Below are positions 27,301-36,691 of a stretch of 64,000 nucleotides of DNA, in pieces. The translations under genes and the position numbers were made by a program. This DNA is from Gammaproteobacteria bacterium (GTDB lineage Bacteria; Pseudomonadota; Gammaproteobacteria; Steroidobacterales; Steroidobacteraceae): contig JAURLT010000062.1 in the NCBI GenBank assembly GCA_030831085.1, positions 53,046-117,045 on the forward strand, read 5' to 3'. Numbering within the stretch: position 1 is the stretch's first letter; every line of letters begins with the position of its first letter. A model generated the notes under the pieces. That model saw nothing but the letters and a program-made list of their open reading frames with translations. It had not been told where the DNA came from and ran no database searches.

Positions 27301-27320
27301 CGTTCAAGGTCGGGCTGTCT

Positions 27321-29414
27321 ATGGGACTGACCATCACCGTTCAAGCCACAACTCAGGCGCTCGCGACTCTTGCCCTGGCCGCGGTTGCGGCCGCCCATGC
27401 GCGGCCTGCGGCGGCCGCCAATGAGCAGTACGCCCGCTACTGCGCGGAATGCCATCACCTCGAGTTGCGCGGCAGCGCCCATGGCGCCGCTCTCAAGAGT
27501 GCAGCGTTTCAGAACAAGTGGAACGGCCGTAGCGTCGGGGAACTGGCCGGGCTCATCCGCAGCAGCATGGCCATGAACGCGCCCTCCGGGTTGTCGGCTG
27601 AAGATGCACTCGCCCTCGCGGGGTACCTGGCCCAGGCCAACGGGGCAGACTTCGCAGGAGTCGCGCTGGAGCCGGGGACCACCCTTGAGTTCAAGGCAGA
27701 AACTGCAGCCGACAGCGAGGCCAGCAGCTGGGAAGGCGCCAGCGGGATTGCCGAGGCAGCGGCACGGGCGAATCGCTGGCGCAACGGCCGGACTCCCGAC
27801 CTGCGCCCGGTCACCCAGTCCCTGCTCGACGATCCCCCGCCGGGCTCCTGGTTGAACTGGAGGCGGACGGCCTCCGGTCATGGTCATAGTCCCCTCGACC
27901 AGGTCCAGGTCGGCAATGTGGGACGGCTCAAACTCGCCTGGGCCATGACCATGCGCGAGGGCAGCAATCAGGTCACCCCCATCGTGCATGACGGCGTGAT
28001 GTTCCTGACCCACCCGGGCAACGTGATCCAGGCGCTGGATGCGGGCACGGGTGAATTGATCTGGGAATACTCGGCAGGGTATCCGGAGGCCTCTCGAACC
28101 CTTGGTGGACCCACGCGCAATATCGCCATCCACGGAGACAAGCTTTTTCTCGCCACCTACGACGCAGCGCTGGTTGCGCTCGACATGCACACCGGCCAAG
28201 AAGTCTGGCGGACGGTCAAGGCCGACTACCGCAAGGGTTACACCCACACCGCAGGGCCGGTGGTGGTGGCCGGGGTGCTGATCAGCGGCATCAACGGCTG
28301 CGAGCGGTTCAAGGATGAGGGCTGCTTCATCACTGGCCATGACCCTGAAACAGGCCGTGAACTCTGGCGAACCCAAACCATCGCGCAGCCGGGTGATCCC
28401 AACGACAGCAGCTGGGCAGGTGTCGACCTCAGGCTGCGTGGCGGCGGGGACAACTGGATCGCGGGCAGCTACGACCCGGCGCTCGGCCTCTACTACCTCG
28501 GTACCTCCCAGGCCAAGCCCTGGGTCGCAGCCAGCCGGGGCATGAGCCCGAGCGACGCAGCGCTCTATACCAACTCCACGCTGGCACTCGACCCGGCCAC
28601 CGGGCGAATCGCCTGGTACTTCCAACATGTCCCCGGCGAGACCCTGGACATGGAGACTGGCTTCGAAAGGGTGCTGGTCGACCTCGATGGGAAGCCTTCG
28701 CTACTCACCGTGGGCAAGGACGGATTGTTGTGGAAGCTCGATCGGCGTGACGGTAGCTTCCTGGGGGTCAAGGAAACCTTGCCCCAGAACCTGTTTGAGG
28801 ACATTGATTTCCAGACTGGCAGGGTCCGCTATCGCCGGGACATCCTCGATGCAGGGATCGGCGACGCGGTATCGGTCTGCCCAAGCATCTATGGGGGACA
28901 CAACTGGCAGGCCAGCGCCTTCAGTCCCGAGACCCGCTCACTGGTCATTCCACTGCACCAACTCTGCGTGGAGTTGACCGGCCGCGAGGTGAACATGGCG
29001 GACGGTGGCGGCGGCTATGGCGGCGAAGCGCGCATCTTTCCGCAGCCGGGCAGTGCAGGCAAGCTCGGCAGGCTCAGTGCCTTCGACGCCGGCACGCTGG
29101 AGGAACGCTGGACCCACACCCAGGAGGCTATGTTCCTGACTGGAGTCCTCACCACCTCCGGCGGACTCGCCTTCGTCGGCGACCTCAACCGGTACTTCAA
29201 TGCCTTCGACGTCGCCACCGGCAAGCGTCTGTGGCGGGCCCGTCTCGGCGCGCCCCTGCACGGCTACCCGATCACCTACCTCGCAGGGGATCGGCAGTAT
29301 GTGGCGGTGGCCACCGGCATGGGCGTCTTCAAGCTGATGACCGCCGAGCTCAGCCCCGACATCTACCAGCCCTCCGGTGGCAACATGCTCTACGTCTTCA
29401 CGCTGGCAGATTGA
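27321..29414 (+). CDS. PQQ-dependent alcohol dehydrogenase with N-terminal cytochrome c domain
   Basis: A 697-residue periplasmic quinohaemoprotein. A signal peptide (about 1-33) is followed by a cytochrome c domain with haem motif CAECH (Cys41, Cys44, His45). An eight-bladed quinoprotein propeller then has the tryptophan-docking type repeats ALDAGTGELIWEY, ALDMHTGQEVWRT, GHDPETGRELWRT, ALDPATGRIAWYF and AFDVATGKRLWRA. It should oxidise an alcohol and pass electrons to cytochrome c. A Cys pair ~10 residues apart (GCERFKDEGCF) is unlike the vicinal Cys pair of classical methanol dehydrogenase. It follows the BVMO by 20 bases, suggesting an alcohol-to-ketone-to-ester sequence split between periplasm and cytosol. 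The longer open frame upstream is the BVMO in another phase. Confidence 0.88.
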   Translation: MGLTITVQATTQALATLALAAVAAAHARPAAAANEQYARYCAECHHLELRGSAHGAALKSAAFQNKWNGRSVGELAGLIRSSMAMNAPSGLSAEDALALAGYLAQANGADFAGVALEPGTTLEFKAETAADSEASSWEGASGIAEAAARANRWRNGRTPDLRPVTQSLLDDPPPGSWLNWRRTASGHGHSPLDQVQVGNVGRLKLAWAMTMREGSNQVTPIVHDGVMFLTHPGNVIQALDAGTGELIWEYSAGYPEASRTLGGPTRNIAIHGDKLFLATYDAALVALDMHTGQEVWRTVKADYRKGYTHTAGPVVVAGVLISGINGCERFKDEGCFITGHDPETGRELWRTQTIAQPGDPNDSSWAGVDLRLRGGGDNWIAGSYDPALGLYYLGTSQAKPWVAASRGMSPSDAALYTNSTLALDPATGRIAWYFQHVPGETLDMETGFERVLVDLDGKPSLLTVGKDGLLWKLDRRDGSFLGVKETLPQNLFEDIDFQTGRVRYRRDILDAGIGDAVSVCPSIYGGHNWQASAFSPETRSLVIPLHQLCVELTGREVNMADGGGGYGGEARIFPQPGSAGKLGRLSAFDAGTLEERWTHTQEAMFLTGVLTTSGGLAFVGDLNRYFNAFDVATGKRLWRARLGAPLHGYPITYLAGDRQYVAVATGMGVFKLMTAELSPDIYQPSGGNMLYVFTLAD

Positions 29415-29427
29415 GCACTGCTGCGGC

Positions 29428-29473
29428 TTGCCGAGGATGGGGCGTGCGTCTATCCTTGTCGGCAACAAGTAAA
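29428..29473 (+). promoter_or_regulatory. Operator copy B and promoter of the thiolase operon
   Basis: TTGCCG (29428-29433), 17-bp spacer, TATCCT (29451-29456) gives a plausible promoter. The inverted repeat CTTGT-CGGCA-ACAAG at 29455-29469 overlaps the -10 and predicted start point. In the reverse orientation 29455-29473 reads TTTACTTGTTGCCGACAAG, the most divergent of the four copies. It ends 6 bases before the thiolase ATG. Confidence 0.65.
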
Positions 29474-29478
29474 GGCCC

Positions 29479-30687
29479 ATGAAAGACGCACTGATTCTTG
29501 ACCATGTCCGCACCCCGCGCGGTCGCGGCCGCAGCGATGGCGCCCTGCACGGCATTACTCCGGTGCAACTGGCCGCCCAGGCCCTCGGCGCGCTGAGGGA
29601 TCGCAACGAGCTGGATACCTCGCGCATTGATGACGTGGTGCTTGGTTGCGTGAGCCCGATCGGCGAACAGGGTGCCAACATCGCCCGAATCGCAGCGCTG
29701 AGCGCCGGCTTCGCCGAGACCGTCGCCGGCCAGCAGGTCAACCGGTTCTGCGCCTCGGGGTTGGAGGCCGTCAACGCGGCAGCTGCGCAGCTCGCCTGCG
29801 GTGCCTCGGACTGCGTGGTCGCCGGCGGCGTGGAATCAATGTCGAGAGTGGCCATGGGTTCTGACGGCGGGGCATGGCATGCGGACCCCGCCGTAGCGAG
29901 CGCCCTGCACTACGTGCCGCAGGGCATCGGTGCAGACCTGATCGCAACGCTCGACGGCTATGATCGCCAGCGGGTGGACGCCTATGCCGTGGAAAGTCAG
30001 GTGCGCGCAGCTCGGGCCTGGGACGAGGGCCGCTTCGCGCGCTCCGTTACGCCGGTGCGTGACGTGATCGGCCGGATAGTCCTCAGCCACGACGAGCACC
30101 TGCGCCCGGCCACCACCCTTGAATCACTGGCCGCCCTCAAGCCGGCCTTCGCCGAGATCGGCAAGCAACCGGGCTTCGATGCCGTGGCGCAACTTCGCTA
30201 CCCCCAGGTCGAGACGATCCACCACGTGCATACAGCGGGCAATTCCAGCGGCATCGTCGATGGAGCCTGCGCCGTTCTGCTGGGCACTCGGGAGTTCGCC
30301 AACTCGGCAGGCTTGCGACCGCGGGCACGCATCAGGGCCTTCACTTCGATCGGTTCCGAGCCCACCATCATGCTGACGGGGCCGGCCCTGGTCACCGAGA
30401 AACTGCTGCGCAAGGCGGGCATGCAGGTCGACGACGTCGACCTGTTCGAGGTCAACGAGGCCTTCGCGGCCGTGGTGCTCAGGTTCATGTCCCACTTCGA
30501 CCTGGCCCACGAGCGGGTGAACGTCAATGGTGGAGCCATCGCCATGGGGCACCCGCTGGGTGCCACCGGCGCGATGATACTCGGCACCGTCCTCGATGAA
30601 CTCGAGCGGCGCGATCTCTCTACCGCGCTGGTGACCCTGTGCGTCGGTGCAGGGATGGGCACGGCGACCATCATCGAGCGCGTATAG
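29479..30687 (+). CDS. Acetyl-CoA C-acyltransferase (thiolase)
   Basis: A 402-residue thiolase, cleaving 3-ketoacyl-CoA to acetyl- or propionyl-CoA and a shortened acyl-CoA at the end of beta-oxidation. The nucleophile Cys91 is in VNRFCASGLEAVN, the activating His in GGAIAMGHPLGATGA and the second Cys in TLCVGAGMGTA. QVDDVDLFEVNEAFA is the typical loop carrying the NEAF motif. It is the first gene of a three-gene operon with the FadJ-like enzyme and the racemase. Operator copy B lies immediately upstream, so it belongs to the same proposed regulon as the BVMO. Confidence 0.94.
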   Translation: MKDALILDHVRTPRGRGRSDGALHGITPVQLAAQALGALRDRNELDTSRIDDVVLGCVSPIGEQGANIARIAALSAGFAETVAGQQVNRFCASGLEAVNAAAAQLACGASDCVVAGGVESMSRVAMGSDGGAWHADPAVASALHYVPQGIGADLIATLDGYDRQRVDAYAVESQVRAARAWDEGRFARSVTPVRDVIGRIVLSHDEHLRPATTLESLAALKPAFAEIGKQPGFDAVAQLRYPQVETIHHVHTAGNSSGIVDGACAVLLGTREFANSAGLRPRARIRAFTSIGSEPTIMLTGPALVTEKLLRKAGMQVDDVDLFEVNEAFAAVVLRFMSHFDLAHERVNVNGGAIAMGHPLGATGAMILGTVLDELERRDLSTALVTLCVGAGMGTATIIERV

Positions 30688-30705
30688 GCCGGAGGAACCC
30701 CAGGC

Positions 30706-32868
30706 ATGCAGGCGAATTTTCGCAATCTCCGGCTCGAGACTGGCGCGGGCGGCGTCGGTGTGCTGCACCTCGACGTTCCCGAGGCATCACTGAATCCCCT
30801 TTCCGATGCGGTGGTGGCGGAGTTTGACCAGGCCTTGAGCCTCCTGCTCGGGGACGAAGCCATCCCTGGCATCGTCATCGCCTCAGGCAAGCAGGCGTTT
30901 GCTGCCGGCTGGAACCTCAAGGACATTGACACACTGTTGGCGAGTCGGCCCACCCCCGAGCAGGTCCTCGAGGCGACGCCCGCGTTTTCCCGCTTCCTGC
31001 GCCGCCTGGAAACCTGTGGCAAGCCCGTCGTGGCTGCCATCAATGGCCTGGCATTGGGTGGCGGATTGGAACTTGCGCTCGCCTGCCACCAGCGACTGCT
31101 GGCTAATCGCCCGGAGGCCGTGGTGGGCCTGCCCGAAGTCAAGGTCGGATTATTGCCCGGAGCAGGTGGCACCCAGCGCCTGCCCCGCTTGATCGGCCTG
31201 GAGCCGGCCTTGCGCGCGATGCTGGAAGGCAACTCGCTTGGTCCGGCGGAAGCGCTTGACCTGGGCATCGTCGATCGCCTGGTGGAGCCTGCTGCACTCC
31301 TGGACGAGGCGATCCGGGCAGCAGGCGCGCCTGGCGCTTCGCGGGTCCAACCCTGGGACGTGAAAGGCTTCGTGATGCCCGGGCGGCTGCGACCCGGTGG
31401 CCCGGGATGGGGCGAGGCCTTCGCCGGTGCTGTGGCAGCCGCCACCCGCAGCGGCTACGGCAACTACCCGGCGCCCCTGGCGATCCTCTCCGCGAGCTAC
31501 GAGGGCCTGCAGCTTCCCATTGAGCGGGGTCTGGCCGTCGAGCGCGACTACTTTGCCCGCCTGGCTGCGGGCAGCGTGGCCCGCAACCTGGTGCGCACCC
31601 TGTTCATCAACCGCCAGCGCGCCGAGAAGCTGGCCGCCAGACCCGCGGGCATCCCGCCGACGGACGTCACCAGGGTGGGCGTACTTGGGGCCGGCATGAT
31701 GGGGGCCGGGCTGGCCTACGTGCTTGCTCGCAGCGGCATCCACTGTCGGGTGATCGACCGAACCCCTGAGATCGCCGAGAGGGCCACTAGCTACGCAGAG
31801 CGGGCCCTGCAGCGCGAGATCAAGTCCGGGCGGCTGGACGAGGACGCTGCCGCCAGGGTCATGGACCGGATTCAGCCGGGTGTGGACTTCACCGTGCTGG
31901 ATGACTGCGCACTGGTCATCGAGGCCGTTTTCGAGGACCGCGAGGTCAAGGCCGACGTCACCCGGCGGGCGGAGCGCGTGCTGCCCCCGGGTGCCCTGTT
32001 TGCGAGCAACACCTCGACCCTGCCGATCAGCGGCCTTGCCGAGGCCTCCCGCGACCCGACAAGGTTCATTGGCCTGCATTTCTTCTCGCCGGTTGAGCGC
32101 ATGCCGCTGGTGGAAGTGATCCGCGGCAGGCAGACCAGCGACGAGACCACGGCACACGCCCTCGACCTGGTCAGGAAACTGCGCAAGACACCCATCGTGG
32201 TCAACGACAGTCGCGGCTTCTTCACCAGCCGCGTGTTTGCCACCTACTGCTATGAGGGCCAGATGCTGCTGATGGACGGCGTCAACCCGGCGCTGATCGA
32301 GAACGCCGGGCGCTTCGCCGGAATGCCGGTGGGACCGCTGGCCGTCATGGACGAGGTGTCGCTTGAATTGCAGTATCACGTCGTGCAGCAGGCGCGCGCA
32401 GACCTCGGCGGCGAATTCGTCGAGCCGCCGAGTTGGCCGGTGCTGCAACTGTTCGTCGAGGAACTGCGGCGCATGGGTCGCAAAAGCGGCGGTGGTTTCT
32501 ACGACTATCCCGCCGGCGAACCCAAGCGGCTGTGGGCCGGCCTCGCCGAGCACTATCCGCCCTCTGCGGCCCAGCCCTCGCTGGACGAGGTCAAGACCCG
32601 ACTGCTGTACATCCAGACCCTGGAGGCCGCCCGTTGCCGCCAGGAGGGTGTAGTGACCTCGGCGGCGGATGCCGACCTCGGCTCGATCCTGGGCTGGGGC
32701 TTCCCGTCCTGGAGCGGTGGCGCACTGTCACTGGTCGATACGATCGGCGCAGCCGAGTTTGTCCGGGTCGCGAAGGACCTCGCCGCACGGCACGGGCCGC
32801 GCTTCGAACCCTGCGACTGGCTGGTGGGCTTGGCCGACCGGAACGGATCGGTGCATGACCTCGGCTGA
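30706..32868 (+). CDS. FadJ/FadB-like enoyl-CoA hydratase / 3-hydroxyacyl-CoA dehydrogenase
   Basis: A 720-residue bifunctional beta-oxidation enzyme. The N-terminal crotonase domain (1-190) has both hydratase glutamates in LALGGGLELALACH and VGLPEVKVGLLPGAGGTQRL; the oxyanion-hole region reads QAFAAGWNLKD instead of the usual AGADI. The NAD-binding domain starts VGVLGAGMMGAGLAYVLARS (about 325), followed by FFSPVERMPLVEVI and GFFTSRVF. A C-terminal half-domain completes the FadB layout. It lies 18 bases after the thiolase and overlaps the racemase by 14 bases. The altered crotonase loop suggests a non-standard acyl chain, which is inference. Confidence 0.94.
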   Translation: MQANFRNLRLETGAGGVGVLHLDVPEASLNPLSDAVVAEFDQALSLLLGDEAIPGIVIASGKQAFAAGWNLKDIDTLLASRPTPEQVLEATPAFSRFLRRLETCGKPVVAAINGLALGGGLELALACHQRLLANRPEAVVGLPEVKVGLLPGAGGTQRLPRLIGLEPALRAMLEGNSLGPAEALDLGIVDRLVEPAALLDEAIRAAGAPGASRVQPWDVKGFVMPGRLRPGGPGWGEAFAGAVAAATRSGYGNYPAPLAILSASYEGLQLPIERGLAVERDYFARLAAGSVARNLVRTLFINRQRAEKLAARPAGIPPTDVTRVGVLGAGMMGAGLAYVLARSGIHCRVIDRTPEIAERATSYAERALQREIKSGRLDEDAAARVMDRIQPGVDFTVLDDCALVIEAVFEDREVKADVTRRAERVLPPGALFASNTSTLPISGLAEASRDPTRFIGLHFFSPVERMPLVEVIRGRQTSDETTAHALDLVRKLRKTPIVVNDSRGFFTSRVFATYCYEGQMLLMDGVNPALIENAGRFAGMPVGPLAVMDEVSLELQYHVVQQARADLGGEFVEPPSWPVLQLFVEELRRMGRKSGGGFYDYPAGEPKRLWAGLAEHYPPSAAQPSLDEVKTRLLYIQTLEAARCRQEGVVTSAADADLGSILGWGFPSWSGGALSLVDTIGAAEFVRVAKDLAARHGPRFEPCDWLVGLADRNGSVHDLG

Positions 32869-34009
32869 GGGGGGACCCCTCGCTGGGATTCGCGTACTGG
32901 AAATGGCGGGCCTCGGGCCCGCTCCGTATGCCTGCATGCTGCTGGCTGACCTCGGGGCCGAGGTCACTCGCATCGAGCGACCCGACGCCCACCCGGTTGC
33001 CCCGCTAGATCCCCACCTCCGGTCTCGTCGATCGGTAGCGCTGAACCTGAAGCGAAGCAGCGCGCTATCGGTCCTGCTCCGTCTGGTCGAGACCGTCGAC
33101 GTGCTGATCGAGGGTTATCGTCCAGGGGTCGCCGAGCGACTCGGTTTCGGACCCGATACCTGCCTTGCGCGCAATACCCGGCTCGTTTACGGCAGGGTGA
33201 CCGGATGGGGCCAGCAAGGCCCCCTTGCCCAGGCCGCCGGACACGACATCAACTATCTCGCCCTCAGCGGACTGCTGCACCAACTCGGACCCGCAGATGG
33301 CAATCCCCAGCCACCGCTCAACGTGGTCGCAGACTACGGCGGCGGCGGCATGCTGTTGGCACTGGGGGTGGTCACCGCCCTGTTCGAGAGGAGTCGCTCG
33401 GGCAAGGGCCAGGTCGTCGACGCCGCCATGCTCGATGGCCTGGCCTCCTTCATGGGCACCTTCCTCGGACTACGGGCCGCTGGAAGTTGGCGCGGTCGCC
33501 CGGGCGGTGACTTCCTGTCCGGCAGCGCGCACTACTACGGCACCTACCCGACCCGGGATGGCAAATGGGTCGCGATCGGGGCCATCGAGCCGGCGTTCCA
33601 CGAGCAACTGATCTCCCGACTGGGACTGGACGTCGAGGAATTTCGGGGCGGCGTTGGTTTTGCAGCGGAGCGCTACCCTGCCCTGACCGATGACCTCTGG
33701 CCGAAGTTGCGCCGTCGGCTCGGCGAGACCATCGCCATGAGAAGCCGGGAGGAACTCGAGCAGCTGTTCTCTGGCGTCGATGCCTGCATCACCCCGGTAC
33801 TCGATCTCGACGAGGCCCTACGGCACCCGCATCACCAGGCCCGGGGCACCTACATCGACGTGGGCGGAGTTCCGCAAGGCGCTCCGGCGCCGCGCTTCAG
33901 CCGAAGCACGACCAGACAACCGCAGGCACCGGTCCCTCCCGGTCATGACACCGTGACGGTACTCCGGGAGCTCGGACTGACCGACGAGGAGATCGCCCTG
34001 CTCCGCTAG
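32855..34009 (+). CDS. Alpha-methylacyl-CoA racemase-like, CaiB/BaiF family
   Basis: A 384-residue family III CoA-transferase fold protein. Starting GIRVLEMAGLGPAPYACMLL, with LGAEVTRIERP and IEGYRPGVAERLGFGPDTC, it matches the alpha-methylacyl-CoA racemase branch; GHDINYLALSGLLHQLG is a racemase rather than carnitine-transferase signature. Racemases convert 2R- to 2S-methylacyl-CoA so that methyl-branched chains, as in isoprenoid or sterol side chains, can enter beta-oxidation. The ATG at 32855 lies inside the end of the FadJ-like gene, and the longer frame upstream has no family match. Its presence argues for a branched substrate. Confidence 0.9.
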   Translation: MTSAEGGPLAGIRVLEMAGLGPAPYACMLLADLGAEVTRIERPDAHPVAPLDPHLRSRRSVALNLKRSSALSVLLRLVETVDVLIEGYRPGVAERLGFGPDTCLARNTRLVYGRVTGWGQQGPLAQAAGHDINYLALSGLLHQLGPADGNPQPPLNVVADYGGGGMLLALGVVTALFERSRSGKGQVVDAAMLDGLASFMGTFLGLRAAGSWRGRPGGDFLSGSAHYYGTYPTRDGKWVAIGAIEPAFHEQLISRLGLDVEEFRGGVGFAAERYPALTDDLWPKLRRRLGETIAMRSREELEQLFSGVDACITPVLDLDEALRHPHHQARGTYIDVGGVPQGAPAPRFSRSTTRQPQAPVPPGHDTVTVLRELGLTDEEIALLR

Positions 34010-34037
34010 TCACCCTCCCGGCGTTCGCCGAGCCCGG

Positions 34038-35654
34038 TCAGCCGGCTTCGCCGCGCTCCAACCGGGTGACCTCCACCCGTCCCTCGGCGTGCATCTGTCG
34101 CAGCATTCGCTTATCAATCTTGCCCACGCTGGTGCGCGGCAAGGACTCGACCACCGCCCAGTACTCCGGCAACCAGAAGCGGGCCACCCGTGGCTCCAGG
34201 AATTCCCGAAGCGCCACGGGCTCGACACGACAGCCAGTCCTGGCCACCACCAATGCCAGCGGCCGCTCCTCCCAACGCGGGTCAGGGATGCCGATGACCG
34301 CCACCTCGGCGACGTCGCCATGCATCGAGAGCTGGTTCTCCAGTTCCACCGAGGAGACCCACTCACCACCGGACTTGATCACATCCTTGGAACGATCGGT
34401 GATCTGCACGTAGCCCTGCTCGTCGATGAAACCGACGTCTCCGGTCCGCAGCCAGCCATCGGCTGAGAAGGAATCGGGCGAGGCGCCCTGGTGGTAACCG
34501 CCGGTCACCCACGGGCCGCGCAGCTGCAGGTTTCCGACCGTGACGCCATCCTCGGGCAGCCGCCGGCCCTGGTCATCCACGATCCGCACTTCCATGCCTG
34601 GCACAGGACGACCGCTGCGGGCACGCCACGCCGGCTGGTCCTCGACCGCGACATCGCGAGGCGGGATGGACAGGCAGCACATGGGGCTGGTCTCCGTCAT
34701 GCCCCAGCCCTGCAGCACCGGCACTCCCCAGCGCTCTCTCACCCGGGCGATCAGCGCCGGGGATACGGCAGACCCCCCGGAGACCAGCACGCGGAAGCAG
34801 GACAGGTCCAGCGGCTGCACCCGGTCTGCTTCGAGCAGGTCGTTGATGAGGGTGGGGACGAGCGCCGTAAAGCTCGGCCTCTCGAGCTCGATCATCCGCC
34901 GCAGGTCGGTGGGCTTGAGATGCGGGCCGGGCAGCAGCAGGTCAGCTCCGGAAAACCATGCGGAATAGGGCAGCCCCCACGCGTTGGCGTGAAACATGGA
35001 AGGCAGCAGAAGGATTCGGTCGTCCTGGCCGATCGCGAACGTGTCGCGGCCGAGCGTGCCCAGCGTATGCATGAAGATCGTGCGGTGGCTGTAAACGATA
35101 CCCTTGGGGTCGCCGGTGGTGCCCGAGGTGTAACAGACCACCGCGGCCTGTCGCTCGTCGAGCACCGGCCACCGAGGCTCACCGTCGGCGGCAGCCAGCA
35201 GCGCCTCGTAGTCGAGTCCACCCTCGCCGCCACCCACCACGATCACCCGCTCGAGGCTGGGCACCTCCTCAAGCACCGGGGCGAGCGTTGGCAGCAGGAC
35301 CGCATCGACGATCAGCACCCGGTCGGCCGCATGCCTCATGATCTGCCCCACCTGCGCGGGAAACAGCCTGACGTTCAGCGTGTGCAGGACGGCGCCCATC
35401 GAGGGCACGGCCAGGTAGGCCTCGAGGTGCGCCTGGTGGTTCCAGCAGAAAGTGGCCACGCGATCGCCCGGCACGACCCCAAGCGCGGCCAGCGCGACGG
35501 CGAGACGGTCGGCCCTCGCCGCAACCTCGGCGAAGCTGCCATGCCGGAAAGCCGAACCGTCATAGCTGGACACCCGGCTGGCCGCGTGCAGGCGCCGACC
35601 GTGACGCAGGATCATCTGGGTGGAAACCGGAAAGTCCATCATGGTGGATTGCAT
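34038..35654 (-). CDS. Acyl-CoA synthetase, AMP-forming
   Basis: A 538-residue adenylate-forming ligase that activates a carboxylic acid to acyl-AMP and then acyl-CoA. Core motifs are CYTSGTTGDPKGIVYSH (ATP loop), GWGMTETSP, GWLRTGDVGFID and DRSKDVIKSGGEWVSSVELE, with the catalytic Lys region LPRTSVGKIDKR near the end. MDFPVSTQMILRHGRRLH resembles the medium-chain/long-chain FadD group. I take the ATG at 35654, with GGAGG 8 nt upstream; a GTG at 35663 overlapping the stop of the kinase gene is the alternative. It is the last gene of the SDR-kinase-ligase operon and converges on the racemase. Confidence 0.93.
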   Translation of the reverse strand: MQSTMMDFPVSTQMILRHGRRLHAASRVSSYDGSAFRHGSFAEVAARADRLAVALAALGVVPGDRVATFCWNHQAHLEAYLAVPSMGAVLHTLNVRLFPAQVGQIMRHAADRVLIVDAVLLPTLAPVLEEVPSLERVIVVGGGEGGLDYEALLAAADGEPRWPVLDERQAAVVCYTSGTTGDPKGIVYSHRTIFMHTLGTLGRDTFAIGQDDRILLLPSMFHANAWGLPYSAWFSGADLLLPGPHLKPTDLRRMIELERPSFTALVPTLINDLLEADRVQPLDLSCFRVLVSGGSAVSPALIARVRERWGVPVLQGWGMTETSPMCCLSIPPRDVAVEDQPAWRARSGRPVPGMEVRIVDDQGRRLPEDGVTVGNLQLRGPWVTGGYHQGASPDSFSADGWLRTGDVGFIDEQGYVQITDRSKDVIKSGGEWVSSVELENQLSMHGDVAEVAVIGIPDPRWEERPLALVVARTGCRVEPVALREFLEPRVARFWLPEYWAVVESLPRTSVGKIDKRMLRQMHAEGRVEVTRLERGEAG

Positions 35655-35659
35655 GTTCG

Positions 35660-36691
35660 TCACCTCCAGGCCAGACCAGCTATCATCGCGGCCTCCTCCA
35701 GCAAGCTCGGTACGTCCCGCTCCAGGTTACGGGAATAGTCGTCGTGGACCTTTCCTTGGCGGTACAGAACATAGGCACCCTCCACGATCGAAGCGAGCCG
35801 CCACAAGGCAAAGACCAGGTAGTAGTCGAGGTCGTCGACCGGGATACCGGTGGCCCGCGACCAGCGCAGGGCGAGTGCCTCGCGGGTCACCAGACCGTGC
35901 AGCCCGCGACTCACTGCCTGGACGAAGCCGAAGCCCGGTGCGTCCACCTTGCGCTCACCCCAGAACGCGAGCATCAGCGCCACATCCGCCAGCGGATTGC
36001 CAACCGTGGAAAGTTCCCAGTCGATGATGGCCGACAAAGCAGGCTGCTGCGGATGGCACAGGGTGTTGTCCAGGTGATAGTCGCCGTGCATGACGGCCAG
36101 CCGTGGCGACGGTGGCAGCCTCGACAACAGCCAGTCAGCGAGCGAGCCGACCAGCGGCAATTCCCGGACCGACTGGGCCGCACGCAGGTCGCGCCAGCGC
36201 TCAACCTGTCGAACAACATACTGCGAGGCGCCGTCACCGACCTCGAGTCCCAGCTCGCATGGATCGAGGGTGTGCACCTCGGCAATGGCATCGACCAGCT
36301 CCTCGCCGAGTCGATCGAGGGTGCCAGCCCCAGGCGGATAGCTGGGGGGCAGCGCCGTGGAGATGGCGTGACCGGCAACGTGCTGCACGACCGCGAAGGG
36401 CTGGCCGATGACCGAGGCGTCCTCACAAAACGCCAGGAGTCGTGGAACCCGCGCCCGTCCGGCCAGGGCCTGCAGCATGCGCGCCTCTCGCCTGACGCCG
36501 CGGGCCGCACTCGCCGAGATCGCGTTCTCGGGCGGACGCCGGATCACCACCTGCCCCCCCGCGTGGGCCACGCACAAGGTCAGGTTCGAGTTGCCACCAC
36601 TCAGTCGCCGTGGCGAGGCCGGATCCTGCAGGCCCAGATGTTCGGCCAGCCATCCCAGCAGGCGAGCCTCGCCGTTATCTACAGGTTGCAC
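35660..36691 (-). CDS. APH-family phosphotransferase, ACAD10/11-kinase or LvaA-like
   Basis: A 343-residue kinase-like protein of the aminoglycoside phosphotransferase fold. It opens RRLSGGNSNLTLCV, the ACAD10/11 N-domain pattern, with the nucleotide-binding VVIRRPP strand. The catalytic loop is VMHGDYHLDNTL and the metal-binding motif IIDWELSTVGNPLADVA. Human ACAD11 and the Pseudomonas putida levulinate kinase LvaA belong to this branch and phosphorylate the 4-hydroxyl of hydroxyacyl-CoAs. Next door are a CoA ligase and an SDR, and an ACAD10/11-like dehydrogenase lies 3 kb away, which fits this role better than antibiotic resistance. It overlaps both flanking genes by a few bases. Confidence 0.85.
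   Translation of the reverse strand: MQPVDNGEARLLGWLAEHLGLQDPASPRRLSGGNSNLTLCVAHAGGQVVIRRPPENAISASAARGVRREARMLQALAGRARVPRLLAFCEDASVIGQPFAVVQHVAGHAISTALPPSYPPGAGTLDRLGEELVDAIAEVHTLDPCELGLEVGDGASQYVVRQVERWRDLRAAQSVRELPLVGSLADWLLSRLPPSPRLAVMHGDYHLDNTLCHPQQPALSAIIDWELSTVGNPLADVALMLAFWGERKVDAPGFGFVQAVSRGLHGLVTREALALRWSRATGIPVDDLDYYLVFALWRLASIVEGAYVLYRQGKVHDDYSRNLERDVPSLLEEAAMIAGLAWR

Noticed and set aside
26892..27320. Upstream extension of the PQQ dehydrogenase frame
   Set aside because: It overlaps the BVMO in another phase; the signal peptide and haem domain begin after the ATG at 27321.
35660..36691. Aminoglycoside resistance kinase
   Set aside because: The N-terminal SGGNSN pattern and the ligase, SDR and ACAD context fit the ACAD10/11-LvaA branch instead.
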